Shown here: piece after piece, positions 1 to 9,579 of the stretch
Layout of the letters: every line of letters starts with the position of its first letter
Numbering within the stretch: position 1 is the stretch's first letter
Source of the DNA: Motilimonas pumila
Lineage (GTDB): Bacteria > Pseudomonadota > Gammaproteobacteria > Enterobacterales > CBDFNC01
DNA: 64,000 bases
Assembly: GCF_003596335.1 (NCBI RefSeq)
Contig: NZ_QZCH01000001.1
Coordinates: 496,001 to 560,000, forward strand
Reading direction: 5' to 3'
Translations under genes and position numbers: made by a program
The notes under the pieces: generated by a model
What the model was told of the DNA's origin: nothing
What the model saw: the letters and a program-made list of their open reading frames with translations, nothing else
Database searches by the model: none

Positions 1-3000
1 CTGACTGCTGTTCTCCGCACAAACAGGCCCTAAGTTATGCTGTTCAACTAACTTTTGAGGACAGAAAATAACCGCCTCTTTCATGGTTAATACCGACTGT
101 GCTAAGTAATCGGGGATCACAACCAAAGGGTATTGCCAAGCTTCAAAATACGCTTTAATTCGCAGGCAATGCTCCGAGTCATTATCCACTAACACTACCG
201 CTTTTTGCTGCTGCTTTTGCGGCATCTCTGCGGGTATGAGCACAGGTAACGTCAAGTCAAAGTATATGGTGGTGCCATTACCTTCTTGGCTCGTCAATTG
301 AATATCACTGCCAAGTCGTTGCGCTAACATTTTTGAAATGGTTAAACCTAAACCTGTGCCGCCATATTTACGGCTAGTAGACGCTTCAGCTTGAACAAAA
401 GGCTGAAACAATTTCTTTTGATTCTCAGGTGAAATGCCAATGCCCGTATCCGTAATTTGAAAACGTATGGTTTGTTGTAGCTCCCCATTGGGCGCTTCAA
501 CTTGTTGCAATAAGGTGAGGCTTAATTTGACTTGGCCGCGCTCGGTAAACTTGATGGCGTTGCCTAAAAAGTTGGATATAATTTGTCCAAGACGGTTACC
601 GTCGGTGAGTACTTTGGTGGCAATTAATGGATCATGCCAATAGTTCACATCGAGCCCTTTACTGGTGGCATTATTGGCATGGGTCGTTAGCACATCTTGC
701 GCAATGCGCTTAACGTTAGTTTTTACCGCCGTAACCTCTAGTTGCCCAGCTTCTATTTTCGACACGTCCAGAACATCGTTCAAAATATGCAGCAGATTAT
801 TGGCACTGCTGTTAATGCTTTGCACGTATTCCATTTGCTCTGGTTCTTCGACACTTTGCGTCAGAAGTTCTAACATGCCAATCACACCATTTAGCGGGGT
901 ACGAATTTCATGACTCATCATCGCTAGAAAGTGCGATTTAGCTTTGGTGGCTTGGTGGGCTTTTTCCATTGCTTGAGCGAGCGCAAATTCTTGCTGTTTA
1001 CGCTCACTGATATCGACCAATACGCCGTTCCAAGAAGTATTACCACCACGGCGAGTAACCTTGGCTAACACCTGGATCCAAACAGGTTGATCAGCGCTTT
1101 GACTGAGCTGAAATTCAATGTCAACCGGGCTAAGATTGGCGGCCGAATCATGCATCGCTTGCATTACTTTAGCGCGTTCATACGCAGGTGCATCACGCAG
1201 AAATAACTGCGGCTCGCGCATCATGTCTTTCACGTCATAACTGTATAGCTTGTCGATCCCTTTACTGATAAAAGTAAATACGATCCTTTGATCCACGGTT
1301 TGATGAAACTGAATGACCGCGCCAGGAATATTATCGGCAATCGACTGAACTTTACGCTCCGCTTCTTTGGCCCGAATTTCCACTAGGCGGCGTAAGTTCA
1401 CTTCACTTTTTAAGCGATAATTGGAATATAAAATGATTCCCAAAATCAAAAGTATGGGAACAATGATAACGCTGGCGTACAAATAAATATCGGCGTATTC
1501 CACACCTTGATTCACTTCTACTACCAACCATTTATTGTGAATATTTTCTAGCTCAGCCTGAGAAATACTGCCCAAAGCTTTATTCACCAGATCTTGCAAA
1601 ATAGGCTCATCTAATTGTACGCCTACTTTGATGTTCACCGATTGAGCCTGGCTGATTTTATTAACAATTTTCAGCTTACCTGCAAACTCCTCTTGCAGCA
1701 TATTGGCGGCAATAGATAAGTTTGAAAAAGCCACGTCCGCGACGCCGCTTTGGACCTTATCCAGCGCATCAATCAGCCCTTCGCTGGCGATGATGTTGGC
1801 TTTGGGAAAGTGCTTTAAAATCTCATTCTCTGCAAAGCTGTTTGGTTTAACAGCTACGCGCAGTTCACCGCTTGCCACGCCTTCAACATCGATATTACGA
1901 TTAGATTGGCTTAATAACACCCAAGGGTCAGAGTAATAAGGCTGACTAAATAACATGAAGTCACGACGCTTTGGCGTTTTCACTACCGCTGGCAATATAC
2001 TTACTTGTTTGTCTTTAAACAAAGCCATCGACTCACCCCATGAGTCGCTCGCAACATGCTCAAATTGGATGCCGGTCTTTTCACTAATAATGCCTAAAAT
2101 ATCTTTCGCCATGCCATCGGGTTTACCCTGACCGTTGATATAGTCTAAAGGCTTCCACAAAGGATCGACCGCATATTTCACCACAGGGTTCGCATTGATC
2201 CACGCTTGCTCCGCTTGGTTTATCAAAATAGGCGTGTCGCCCTCTTGATTAGCGCTATTTAACCAACGGTTAATAATCTTCTTTCCCGTTAAAATATCAA
2301 TGTCTTGTATCGCTTTATTGATGATATTAATCAGATATGTTTGCTCATATGCGGTACTAAACCTAAGACTTGAATTGCCCAGCTCTGAAAACTGCTTGAT
2401 AAGAAGAGGAAGGTCTGTCGCTTGGCCCACCAAGTATTGTAGGGTGATGTGATCCCCCACGTAAGCATCACTCATGCCGTACTTAATAGTGGTTACAGCT
2501 TCTTGCACGCTGTCAATCAACAAGTAGTTGGTATCAGGTAGCGTGCGCTCTATCATCTCTTGGTTTGCAAACCCGACTTCACCCGCAAATGTTAAACCAT
2601 CAAATTGCTCCCAATCCGTAAGAGCACGTCGGTTTTCATGCACCATTATGGCTTTTGGCACTTGTAAAAAAGCTTGTGAAAAACGCTGCTGCTTGACCCG
2701 CTCTGGCGTTTTCTCAACGCCGGCAATCAAGTCAATTTCACCGTTTAGCAGCCCCTGCTCTAAGCTTGGATAATCCGGGTAAAGCTGATACTTAACTTTT
2801 AAGCCTAATTTATCCATCACTAAGTGGGTAAAGTCATCCAAGATGCCGGACACCTTTTGGTTATCGCTAATTTTATAATATGGCTGATATGGCGTTGTTA
2901 ACACCCCCACAATCACTTGGGCTTTACGGTCAATCCAGGCCTCCTCGGCTTGGCTCAAATCGCTGACCTGAGCGGCAAGCTGACCACAACTAAAGGCAGT

Positions 3001-3057
3001 AAATAACAAAATGAATAGGCCATGAAGAAGAGTCGATTTAATTATTGGCATAGTCAT
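1..3057 (-). CDS. BvgS/VieS-like hybrid sensor histidine kinase (partial, 3' end outside window)
   Basis: The first 1019 codons are visible and the frame is still open at the left edge. In order I read a signal peptide, two periplasmic solute-binding (SBP_bac_3-type) domains at about residues 35-500, a membrane helix near 520-540, a PAS-like domain near 550-660, a HisKA H-box (SHEIRTPLNG, near 714), and a HATPase with N-box (near 827), DTGIGIS (near 869) and GGTGLGL (near 899). After that comes a receiver-like stretch that begins VLVDND but shows no clear phospho-acceptor aspartate, so it may be a pseudo-receiver. A true receiver and HPt may follow outside the window. ATG 3057 has AAGGA upstream inside the preceding gene, and an in-frame ATG lies at 3051. 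The start is only 2 nt after the TPR regulator stop, so the three genes are one operon. It probably senses a small periplasmic ligand. Confidence 0.9.
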   Translation of the reverse strand, partial: MTMPIIKSTLLHGLFILLFTAFSCGQLAAQVSDLSQAEEAWIDRKAQVIVGVLTTPYQPYYKISDNQKVSGILDDFTHLVMDKLGLKVKYQLYPDYPSLEQGLLNGEIDLIAGVEKTPERVKQQRFSQAFLQVPKAIMVHENRRALTDWEQFDGLTFAGEVGFANQEMIERTLPDTNYLLIDSVQEAVTTIKYGMSDAYVGDHITLQYLVGQATDLPLLIKQFSELGNSSLRFSTAYEQTYLINIINKAIQDIDILTGKKIINRWLNSANQEGDTPILINQAEQAWINANPVVKYAVDPLWKPLDYINGQGKPDGMAKDILGIISEKTGIQFEHVASDSWGESMALFKDKQVSILPAVVKTPKRRDFMLFSQPYYSDPWVLLSQSNRNIDVEGVASGELRVAVKPNSFAENEILKHFPKANIIASEGLIDALDKVQSGVADVAFSNLSIAANMLQEEFAGKLKIVNKISQAQSVNIKVGVQLDEPILQDLVNKALGSISQAELENIHNKWLVVEVNQGVEYADIYLYASVIIVPILLILGIILYSNYRLKSEVNLRRLVEIRAKEAERKVQSIADNIPGAVIQFHQTVDQRIVFTFISKGIDKLYSYDVKDMMREPQLFLRDAPAYERAKVMQAMHDSAANLSPVDIEFQLSQSADQPVWIQVLAKVTRRGGNTSWNGVLVDISERKQQEFALAQAMEKAHQATKAKSHFLAMMSHEIRTPLNGVIGMLELLTQSVEEPEQMEYVQSINSSANNLLHILNDVLDVSKIEAGQLEVTAVKTNVKRIAQDVLTTHANNATSKGLDVNYWHDPLIATKVLTDGNRLGQIISNFLGNAIKFTERGQVKLSLTLLQQVEAPNGELQQTIRFQITDTGIGISPENQKKLFQPFVQAEASTSRKYGGTGLGLTISKMLAQRLGSDIQLTSQEGNGTTIYFDLTLPVLIPAEMPQKQQQKAVVLVDNDSEHCLRIKAYFEAWQYPLVVIPDYLAQSVLTMKEAVIFCPQKLVEQHNLGPVCAENSSQ

Positions 3058-3059
3058 TT

Positions 3060-4718
3060 TTATCCTTTGGCAATAGCAGCAAAACTGCGATTGACTTCTC
3101 TTAACGCCGGGCGATACCACACCGGTAACTCGACACTTTCTCGCTCAAGATCTAAGGTAGTTTGCACTTGCGAAATAGTGGTTTTTAATTGCGAGATGGG
3201 CACATTCATCGGGATCGCTTTGGTGAACACCTTGAGTAAGTTCAACGCAATATCGCAGTCGTATGGCTTCACTTGCCACGCGCTCAAACCATAAATAGCG
3301 GCATCCATATTAGCTCCGCGCTCGATAGCACTTTCACTAGCATGTTGCAGCTTTTGCGCTTTTTCTTGGCGCTCTGATACTCGCTCTAACATGCTGCGAA
3401 CCATTAACTGTTCACTCGCAGCTAAGGTAGGATCGGGGCTTAGCATAGACAACACGTGCTGAAGCTTTTGCATCGCTTGTTCCAGCTGACCTGCGGATAA
3501 ATATGCGCAAGCTAAATCAAGACACAAATAAAAGTGAACAGGCGCAGACAGATTATTTTGCGCGTGCTTCTCTGCTTCTTGGACTAATGCCAGCTCGACA
3601 CCTTCTAACTCTTCAAAACTGTCTTTAATATCCCCTTTAATAATATTGAAGTGTGCGCTTAACACTCGTTTATGTAACTTGTGTTCTGCGCTCGCAAAAC
3701 GCTGCTCAATATTACGCAGCTGCCTTATCATTAAGGTCATTAAAGGGCCACTCGCCTGACTTTGCTGACATTTTCGAAAAGCCGCCCTAAGCGCAGCGGC
3801 ATAAATGGCCACAGACTCCCAATGGGAGTTCACCACCTTGCGACTAATTTTATCGCCGAGTTCAAGCAACTCATCATAATCTTCGCGCACTTCAGCCAAA
3901 TTAAACTGCACCAGCAGGCGTTCAATATTATTCGGGGCTAATTCACTGGCTTTCGCAAAAATTTCCGATGCTTTATCAAAGCGCTTTAGGCTCATGTAAC
4001 ACTGGGCTTTCATCTGCAAAGCCTGAATACGAATTTCGGGGAGCTTGATTAACTTTTCTAGGTATTGCACCGCCAGCTCATAATCTTCTTGATCCACCAG
4101 CAGCTGAGCAAAATACAGCTTCGCCTTATTATTATTTTCTTTTACTAAGCATACGCATGCAGCTTTGGCCTCTTGCAGTTGGTGTTGGCGAGCAAGTAGC
4201 TCTGCTTGCTTTAAGCGGATCGCGCTATTTTGTGGGTACCTTAAAGCATATTGCTGAGCAGCGCTGAGGCCTTCAGCTTGATAAGTATTCTCAATGCCAA
4301 TTAAGGCTTGTCGCTGGGCATAGGCTTTCATCAAACGTGCCGCAATTTGTTGAATTTTCACCGGTTTTATTAAATAGCCGTCAGGTTCATATTCTGAAAA
4401 ACCATAAAAAACCGAACGCGCAGCTTCTGCGGTTACCACAAACACCACGGTTTTTTGGCTTAGTAAGGCGCTTTGCTGCAAGATTTCTAATAGCTGTAAG
4501 CCATCTGTGCCTTTACCTAAGTTGTAATCACAAATGATAAAGTCGTATTGCCTGGCTTTGCATAGTTCTAGAGTACGCTTGGCATCGCCGGCATTGTAGA
4601 TATGTTGGCTATCACAACCATTATTAATCAGCATGGTGCGGGTGGCGCTGACAATCATTGGGCAATCATCCACCAGCAAGATTTTTTTACTCTGAAAAAA
4701 TTTACTGTATTTCATCAT
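3060..4718 (-). CDS. Response regulator with C-terminal TPR repeats (VieB-like)
   Basis: A 552-residue protein with an N-terminal receiver: acidic pair D17-D18, phospho-acceptor D64 in the IICDYN motif, a VTAE segment, and lysine in LIKPV near 118. The remaining 400 residues are helical tetratricopeptide-like repeats (for example LYFAQLLVDQEDYELAVQYL and FDKASEIFAKASELAPNN) with no DNA-binding or enzymatic domain. This REC-TPR layout is that of Vibrio VieB, which acts by binding its partner kinase rather than DNA. The gene is in the middle of the operon, 14 nt after the REC-EAL gene and 2 nt before the hybrid kinase. Role inferred: a phosphorylation-dependent adaptor or inhibitor of the kinase branch. 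Domain call is firm; function is inference. Confidence 0.85.
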   Translation of the reverse strand: MMKYSKFFQSKKILLVDDCPMIVSATRTMLINNGCDSQHIYNAGDAKRTLELCKARQYDFIICDYNLGKGTDGLQLLEILQQSALLSQKTVVFVVTAEAARSVFYGFSEYEPDGYLIKPVKIQQIAARLMKAYAQRQALIGIENTYQAEGLSAAQQYALRYPQNSAIRLKQAELLARQHQLQEAKAACVCLVKENNNKAKLYFAQLLVDQEDYELAVQYLEKLIKLPEIRIQALQMKAQCYMSLKRFDKASEIFAKASELAPNNIERLLVQFNLAEVREDYDELLELGDKISRKVVNSHWESVAIYAAALRAAFRKCQQSQASGPLMTLMIRQLRNIEQRFASAEHKLHKRVLSAHFNIIKGDIKDSFEELEGVELALVQEAEKHAQNNLSAPVHFYLCLDLACAYLSAGQLEQAMQKLQHVLSMLSPDPTLAASEQLMVRSMLERVSERQEKAQKLQHASESAIERGANMDAAIYGLSAWQVKPYDCDIALNLLKVFTKAIPMNVPISQLKTTISQVQTTLDLERESVELPVWYRPALREVNRSFAAIAKG

Positions 4719-4732
4719 TTTGATTTATTCCC

Positions 4733-5920
4733 TTAAACGGCATGTTGTTGCTTGAGCCAAAAATTAAAATGAGCGGCATCTGTCGGTTTATGGATCAAAT
4801 AGCCCTGACATAAATCGCAATCTAACTTTTTCAATAAGCTCCATTGCTTCGGCGTTTCGATACCTTCTGCCACCGTTTTTAGATTCAGTTTTTTCGCTAA
4901 ACTTAAGCTGGACTCGACAATGGCCATAGCTGAAGGGTCTTGCTCCATCTTGGCGATGAAGCTGCGGTCAATTTTAAGCTCGGTAAACGGATAATTATGA
5001 AGCTGTGTTAACGAAGAGTACCCGGTACCAAAATCATCAATGGCCAAGGCAAAACCGTGCATTCGAAAGCGGTTTAATTGCTCCATTGCTTCTGCAATAT
5101 TTTCAGCTAAAGCGCTCTCCGTCACTTCCAGAGTTATACGTTCGGGTTTGACACCGAAGCGCTCGCAAGCCAGTAAGAGGCCGCGAGTTAACTTATCGCT
5201 GCCAAAGCTGCTCGCTGACAAATTAATGGACAGCTTGATATCGGTGCCTGCACTCTGCCACTTCGCCAATTGCCGCGCGGAGGAAAAAATCATTTGTTCA
5301 GTCAACACGTCCATCAAACGGTGAGACTCAATCAAGGGCAAAAAGTGAAACGGGCTCAGTAAGCCATACTTAGGGTGTTGCCAACGCACGAGTACTTCGG
5401 CCGACAGCACAGCTTGGCTTTTAAAGCAGGTTTGCGCCTGAAAGTAAGGAATAAATTCGCCCCGTTTTAAACCGGCGTGAATATCAGCTAGCTGAATATC
5501 AAGTGGATTAGCCACTTGCGGGCTCGCAGTTATGGGGGTTCTGGCTTGATTGATATATTGCGCCAATGAGTCGAGCTTAGGTGGCTTACCTATTGAGCCT
5601 AAAATACTGAGCCCAAGTGCTTTGCCCATTTTCTCAACCGAGGCGAGCAAATCCGGCGCCAGAGCGCTGGAAATAATAATGCAGCCTTTAAATTTCATTT
5701 CTGCAAAATTACGTAACATGGCTAAGCCGTCCATGTTGGGCATGCGTAAATCACAAATAATTAAATCAAACGAACGTTGCTGCACTAAGTCCATGGCTTT
5801 TTCACCGTCGCAGGCTTCTTGAACATCACTGATGTCCAATCGCTTCAACATGCATATTAGTGCTTTGCGTTGAAAGCTATGGTCTTCAACCACTAACAGT
5901 TTTGTTTTTGCTATTCCCAT
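4733..5920 (-). CDS. Response regulator with EAL phosphodiesterase domain (RocR/VieA-like)
   Basis: A 395-residue REC-EAL protein. The receiver has E12-D13, phospho-acceptor D57 (IICDLRMP) and lysine in GKPP. The EAL domain keeps the catalytic signature: AEVLVRW in place of EAL, the asparagine in SINLSAS, glutamate in LEVTES, the aspartates of IDDFGTGYSS, the lysine in LKIDRSF, glutamate in AEGIET and QGYL. It should therefore hydrolyse cyclic di-GMP. Length and layout match Pseudomonas RocR. Unlike Vibrio VieA there is no C-terminal LuxR-type helix-turn-helix. First gene of the operon; the promoter must lie in the 481-bp gap upstream. Phosphorylation by the downstream hybrid kinase is inferred from linkage. 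Confidence 0.9.
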   Translation of the reverse strand: MGIAKTKLLVVEDHSFQRKALICMLKRLDISDVQEACDGEKAMDLVQQRSFDLIICDLRMPNMDGLAMLRNFAEMKFKGCIIISSALAPDLLASVEKMGKALGLSILGSIGKPPKLDSLAQYINQARTPITASPQVANPLDIQLADIHAGLKRGEFIPYFQAQTCFKSQAVLSAEVLVRWQHPKYGLLSPFHFLPLIESHRLMDVLTEQMIFSSARQLAKWQSAGTDIKLSINLSASSFGSDKLTRGLLLACERFGVKPERITLEVTESALAENIAEAMEQLNRFRMHGFALAIDDFGTGYSSLTQLHNYPFTELKIDRSFIAKMEQDPSAMAIVESSLSLAKKLNLKTVAEGIETPKQWSLLKKLDCDLCQGYLIHKPTDAAHFNFWLKQQHAV

Positions 5921-6401
5921 GAAAACGCCAACCCTCGTTGCCTGAATGAGCCAATAGCAGCGATAGGGGGCTGCTCAGAAGTTGTTCAAGTTTGTACCAA
6001 TGAGGCTGAACTTAACCTGAACTCACCTGAGGTTAACTTTGCTAGATGAGTAAAAAACGCCACTCCATTAAAGCCGCAAATGCTTCGCAACGTTTAAATA
6101 AAGCAAGTAAATACTTGTTTCCTGAGTGTGAATAACGGTAAGAGATAAAGTCGAAATCGTTGACTAAAACAGCGAAAAAACTGCGACAGATCAATCTCAG
6201 CATGAGTTTTTACTGGTTTAAATCAGTGTTTATTGCTTTTTTAATCAGTTTTATTTTAGATCTTATGGCTTATGTTTCATTAAGCATTATTTCAACTCAG
6301 TGGATACAGCTAGAGGCTCATCACAACAGAGCCCGGTTTAGCAAGGATTGCTAAATGAAGGCACGAGCCTCACTGTTCCACCCGCTAAATAGGTTTATAC
6401 C
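5921..6401. other. Intergenic region between divergent signalling operon and secreted-protein gene
   Basis: A 481-bp gap between divergently transcribed genes, so it should hold promoters for both. I see no convincing RNA gene or strong terminator. The only reading frame of note is the weak 64-codon TTG-start frame listed separately. Confidence 0.5.
6160..6354 (+). CDS. Possible small single-pass membrane peptide
   Basis: A 64-codon frame starting at TTG with no clear Shine-Dalgarno sequence. The product has a basic N-terminus and one hydrophobic segment (around SVFIAFLISFILDLMAYVSL), then a polar tail. The stop lies 47 nt before the secreted multi-domain protein, so a short leader gene is possible, but nothing identifies it. 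It may equally be chance in an AT-rich promoter region. Confidence 0.2.
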   Translation: MTKTAKKLRQINLSMSFYWFKSVFIAFLISFILDLMAYVSLSIISTQWIQLEAHHNRARFSKDC

Positions 6402-8678
6402 ATGGAAAAATTTAAGCTAAAGCCCCTGTTGGCAGCAACAGTGCTTGGGTTATGTAGCATGCAAGCCCAAGCTGCAACCAATGTTTGGCCCGCCCAGGAA
6501 GTTGGCGTTCTGACTTATCAGCTAGATCAAGCGACCTTTATGCCGACGGGTAAGATCCGTTTAGGGCAAATGGATTTTGAACTATCACAAGCTGAGATTG
6601 ATGCGGTTGCGGCGCAATACAAGGATCAAGGTCAGGAAGTTGTTGATCAGCAAATTCGCATTTTAAAGCTCAAACGCTTGGTATGGTTAGCACCATACTC
6701 TTTTCAACTGCCAAATGAGCGTGCTCACTGGGCGATGGCCATGGCACACGCCGCGTCGTTGTTTAAAAACGTAACGGGTATTGATGACCCTTACCACGAT
6801 GCAAACTTGTATGCAGCCAAATCTTTGCAAGAAGCGGGTATGGGCGCAGACTACGCCAACGTTCCAGGTTTTTTCACTTACCCAGTGAAGCCTAAATATC
6901 AAGATGTAGACGCAAACCAAAGGGATTTGTGGGGTATTTGGAACACACTTCGCGGTGGTCGTACCAAGTATGATGGCTTTTTTCAGTTAGAAGGCCACAT
7001 GTATTCTGCCTTCGGCGAACTGATGCGTATGTTCCCTAACCGTTTCTACAAAGGTTTAGCGCCAACGGACGATTACAACGTTGTTACTCCAGCGGAAAAA
7101 ACATCGCCTATCTACAATCAAGTATTTAAGCCAGAGCCAGGTAAAAATAGCTTTGTACCAAGTGCCATTGGCGCTTCTTACTACAATATATTTGCTTACT
7201 ACACGGTTGCCCGCTCAGCTAATGAGTTCGGCTTATTTGTAAAAGATGCGAAAGATCCACAAGCGCTGACTAAAATTATTTCTGTAGGCTATAACCGTGG
7301 CCTGAGCTCAGAAAGCCTTGCGTTATTCCCACTGAAGGATGTGCGCCGCGACGCGTGTATGCAAAAAGAGAATATCGACTCATGTTTCGACCTTACCGGT
7401 GACGGTTCTGGTGGTTTTGGTATCAACTACCTCTATCAAGTACCTTACAAAGCAAAAGCCTTGAAAGAAGTCGCTGACAAAGGTGTTGCTGGTTACCCGG
7501 GCTACTACACCTCTGATATAGCTTGGTCTGATGTTTCGACTTATATTGACGCCCTTGGCCCACTTTACACTCAAGAAGAGCTCGTCGCTGCAGAAGACGC
7601 TGCTTTTGCTGTATTTAATAAAATCAGCAGCAATGGCAGCATTGATTTTGCTAACCAATTTGGCGAAGTCTTAGACGCGATCTTATTGGTACTACCAGTT
7701 GATACGCCATGGAGCCAATTGTGTAATAAAGACGGTAGCCTATACGACGCGTTTGATCGCAACGGTCAATTTAAAGGCCAGGAATCAACATACAAGTGTT
7801 TACCTGAAAGCGTGCAAAAACCGCTTTACCTTGGCCAAGGTGGCGGCGTAACGCCAACTCAAGGACCGGTAGAGCCTACACCAGAGCCAACTGCTGGACC
7901 GACCCCAGAGCCTATTGCACCCACCCCTTGGGATCACGGCTTTAGCGTGCCAAAAAATGGCGAACTCTTTATCAATAAAGGTAAGTGTTTTATCGCTAAA
8001 AACGACCCAGGTATTTGGGAAGAGCCATTAGCAAGTAACTGGTTCTGGGACGAAACACCGTGTCCACAGATTACTGAGCCAACACAAGCGCCGACCGAGG
8101 AGCCAACGCAAGCACCGACACAAGTACCAACGCAAGTACCAACGCAAGTACCAACGCAAGTACCTACTCAAGTGCCCACTGTGGTGCCTACAGTACAGCC
8201 ATCGGTGACACCAACTGTGACTCCTTCCGTAACACCGTCAACGCTGCCTTCAATACCACCTAGCACACCACCAACTCCAGAAGTTACGCCTACCCCTGTG
8301 CCAGTAACTGCACCGGCTTGGGTAGGTGGTCAGACACAAGTCAGCAATGGCGATGTTGTTAGCTACCAAGGCGCATGTTATCAAGCGCAAAATAACCCTG
8401 GCGTATGGGAAAGTCCGGCTAAAGGCGGTAACTGGTTCTGGCAAGAAGCCAGTTGTGGAGCAGGAGAAGTGCCAAGCGTGACTTCCGAGCCAACGCCACC
8501 AGCAACGGGGCCAACTGAAGCACCTTTACCACCTGCAGGCGATGCTTGGCAGGCTGATAAAGTCTACAACACGGGCGATACCGTAGTGGTTAAAGGTGTT
8601 AAATACACCGCCGGTTGGTGGACAAAAGGTGACAACCCAACTCAATCAGGCTCATGGGGTGTATGGCAAGTAAAGTAA
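6402..8678 (+). CDS. Secreted multi-module protein with carbohydrate-binding domains and Pro/Thr linkers
   Basis: A 758-residue protein with a signal peptide cleaved near AQA|ATN. Residues 25 to about 470 form a globular region I do not recognise. It contains an acidic Gly-rich loop (DLTGDGSGG) and a GYNRG sequence only vaguely like the AYNAG motif of lytic transglycosylases. Then come three small aromatic modules: about 510-556 and 640-687, which are clearly related to each other ([13 protein letters not shown] versus [13 protein letters not shown], both followed by NWFW), and a C-terminal CBM5/12-type chitin-binding module about 716-758 ([16 protein letters not shown]). Linkers are rich in P, T, E and V, including PTQVPTQV repeats. 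Such architecture is typical of extracellular polysaccharide-acting enzymes exported by type II secretion. Substrate and catalytic activity are unknown. Confidence 0.8.
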   Translation: MEKFKLKPLLAATVLGLCSMQAQAATNVWPAQEVGVLTYQLDQATFMPTGKIRLGQMDFELSQAEIDAVAAQYKDQGQEVVDQQIRILKLKRLVWLAPYSFQLPNERAHWAMAMAHAASLFKNVTGIDDPYHDANLYAAKSLQEAGMGADYANVPGFFTYPVKPKYQDVDANQRDLWGIWNTLRGGRTKYDGFFQLEGHMYSAFGELMRMFPNRFYKGLAPTDDYNVVTPAEKTSPIYNQVFKPEPGKNSFVPSAIGASYYNIFAYYTVARSANEFGLFVKDAKDPQALTKIISVGYNRGLSSESLALFPLKDVRRDACMQKENIDSCFDLTGDGSGGFGINYLYQVPYKAKALKEVADKGVAGYPGYYTSDIAWSDVSTYIDALGPLYTQEELVAAEDAAFAVFNKISSNGSIDFANQFGEVLDAILLVLPVDTPWSQLCNKDGSLYDAFDRNGQFKGQESTYKCLPESVQKPLYLGQGGGVTPTQGPVEPTPEPTAGPTPEPIAPTPWDHGFSVPKNGELFINKGKCFIAKNDPGIWEEPLASNWFWDETPCPQITEPTQAPTEEPTQAPTQVPTQVPTQVPTQVPTQVPTVVPTVQPSVTPTVTPSVTPSTLPSIPPSTPPTPEVTPTPVPVTAPAWVGGQTQVSNGDVVSYQGACYQAQNNPGVWESPAKGGNWFWQEASCGAGEVPSVTSEPTPPATGPTEAPLPPAGDAWQADKVYNTGDTVVVKGVKYTAGWWTKGDNPTQSGSWGVWQVK
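8090..8185 (+). repeat. Imperfect 12-bp tandem repeat in linker coding sequence
   Basis: About seven copies of a 12-bp unit close to CAAGTACCAACG encode PTQV or PTQA tetrapeptides in the linker between two carbohydrate-binding modules. The central copies are nearly identical, so copy number could vary by slippage in units that keep the frame. Confidence 0.8.
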
Positions 8679-8707
8679 TACTGCCAAATTAGCCATGAAG
8701 TAATATG

Positions 8708-8739
8708 AAAAAGCCACGGCATCCTTGCAGTGGCTTTTT
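8708..8739 (+). terminator. Bidirectional rho-independent terminator
   Basis: Inverted repeat AAAAAGCCAC (8708-8717) and GTGGCTTTTT (8730-8739) with a 12-nt loop, between the convergent secreted-protein and fasciclin genes. It has T-runs on both strands. Confidence 0.85.
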
Positions 8740-8797
8740 AATTATATACCCTACCATGAAACGAAAATGCTGGGTGGTGGCTGATTAAACTGCGCAA

Positions 8798-9322
8798 TTA
8801 GAACTGCGGCAGTAACACGCTATCGATGATCCAAACCGTACCGTTGTCCGTTTTCACCGGCTGGCACGCAATCTCAGATTGGTTAACGTGTGGTTTACCT
8901 TCTGTTCTGCTTAAGAACAGCTTTTGTCCCACCAAGCTGGTCTTTGCTTTTGGGAAATAAGAGCGCCTGGCATCAAATTTGCCGTCTACAACGTGGTGCA
9001 GTAATACTGCGCTGAGCACATCAGTATCCCCGAGGATCTCACCTAATATCGGCGCAGGTACATTCTCAAATGCAGCGTTAGTGGGGGCAAACACCGTTAA
9101 ATTGCCATCGCCATTCACTGCGTCAACCAAGTTCGCAGCACTCAGAGCGGTTACCAAGGTGCTCAGTTCAGGCGTTGCAATTGCAGCTTCAGCGATGGTG
9201 CCATCAAATACGGCGGGTTTGGTTTTTAAACACTGGTAGGAAGCTTTATTCCAACCTGCACTGGCGTTGCTTGCAAATAGAAGTGCCGCGGCAGACGCTA
9301 ATAAAGTAATTTTTTTATTCAT
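8798..9322 (-). CDS. Exported single fasciclin (FAS1) domain protein
   Basis: I place the start at ATG 9322 (MNKKITLLAS), because AAGG lies at proper spacing there and the upstream in-frame ATG at 9343 has none. The 174-residue product has a signal peptide ending near SNASA, then one FAS1 domain. The conserved first motif reads TVFAPTNAAFENVP, followed by LLHHVVDGKF and the closing VWIIDSVLLP. Two cysteines (in YQCLK and IACQP) may form a disulfide. FAS1 proteins are surface adhesion or matrix proteins. The gene stands alone, converging on the secreted carbohydrate-binding protein. No membrane anchor is seen, so it is probably periplasmic or secreted. Confidence 0.85.
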   Translation of the reverse strand: MNKKITLLASAAALLFASNASAGWNKASYQCLKTKPAVFDGTIAEAAIATPELSTLVTALSAANLVDAVNGDGNLTVFAPTNAAFENVPAPILGEILGDTDVLSAVLLHHVVDGKFDARRSYFPKAKTSLVGQKLFLSRTEGKPHVNQSEIACQPVKTDNGTVWIIDSVLLPQF

Positions 9323-9579
9323 GATATAACCTTTCTTTTCCATAAGTTGTGTATTTCTACATGAAGTGATACTGCTCTATTCACACCATTGAGCACTACG
9401 AACGCAAAGGCAAAAAAAGATCAATGGAAAATAAAAATAATGCCTTGGCATGAGCCATGAACTAAAAACTGCAACCTAGGACTGAGCACAAATGAAAGTG
9501 ATAGCGTAAAAAAACTATCAAACCGCTTGCTGCACTTTAAATTGCCTGCAAGAGGCGCTATAACTGAAACCAGAGTATT

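Noticed and set aside
9323..9343. Upstream ATG start for the fasciclin gene
   Set aside because: No ribosome site ahead of it, and the signal peptide begins properly at ATG 9322.
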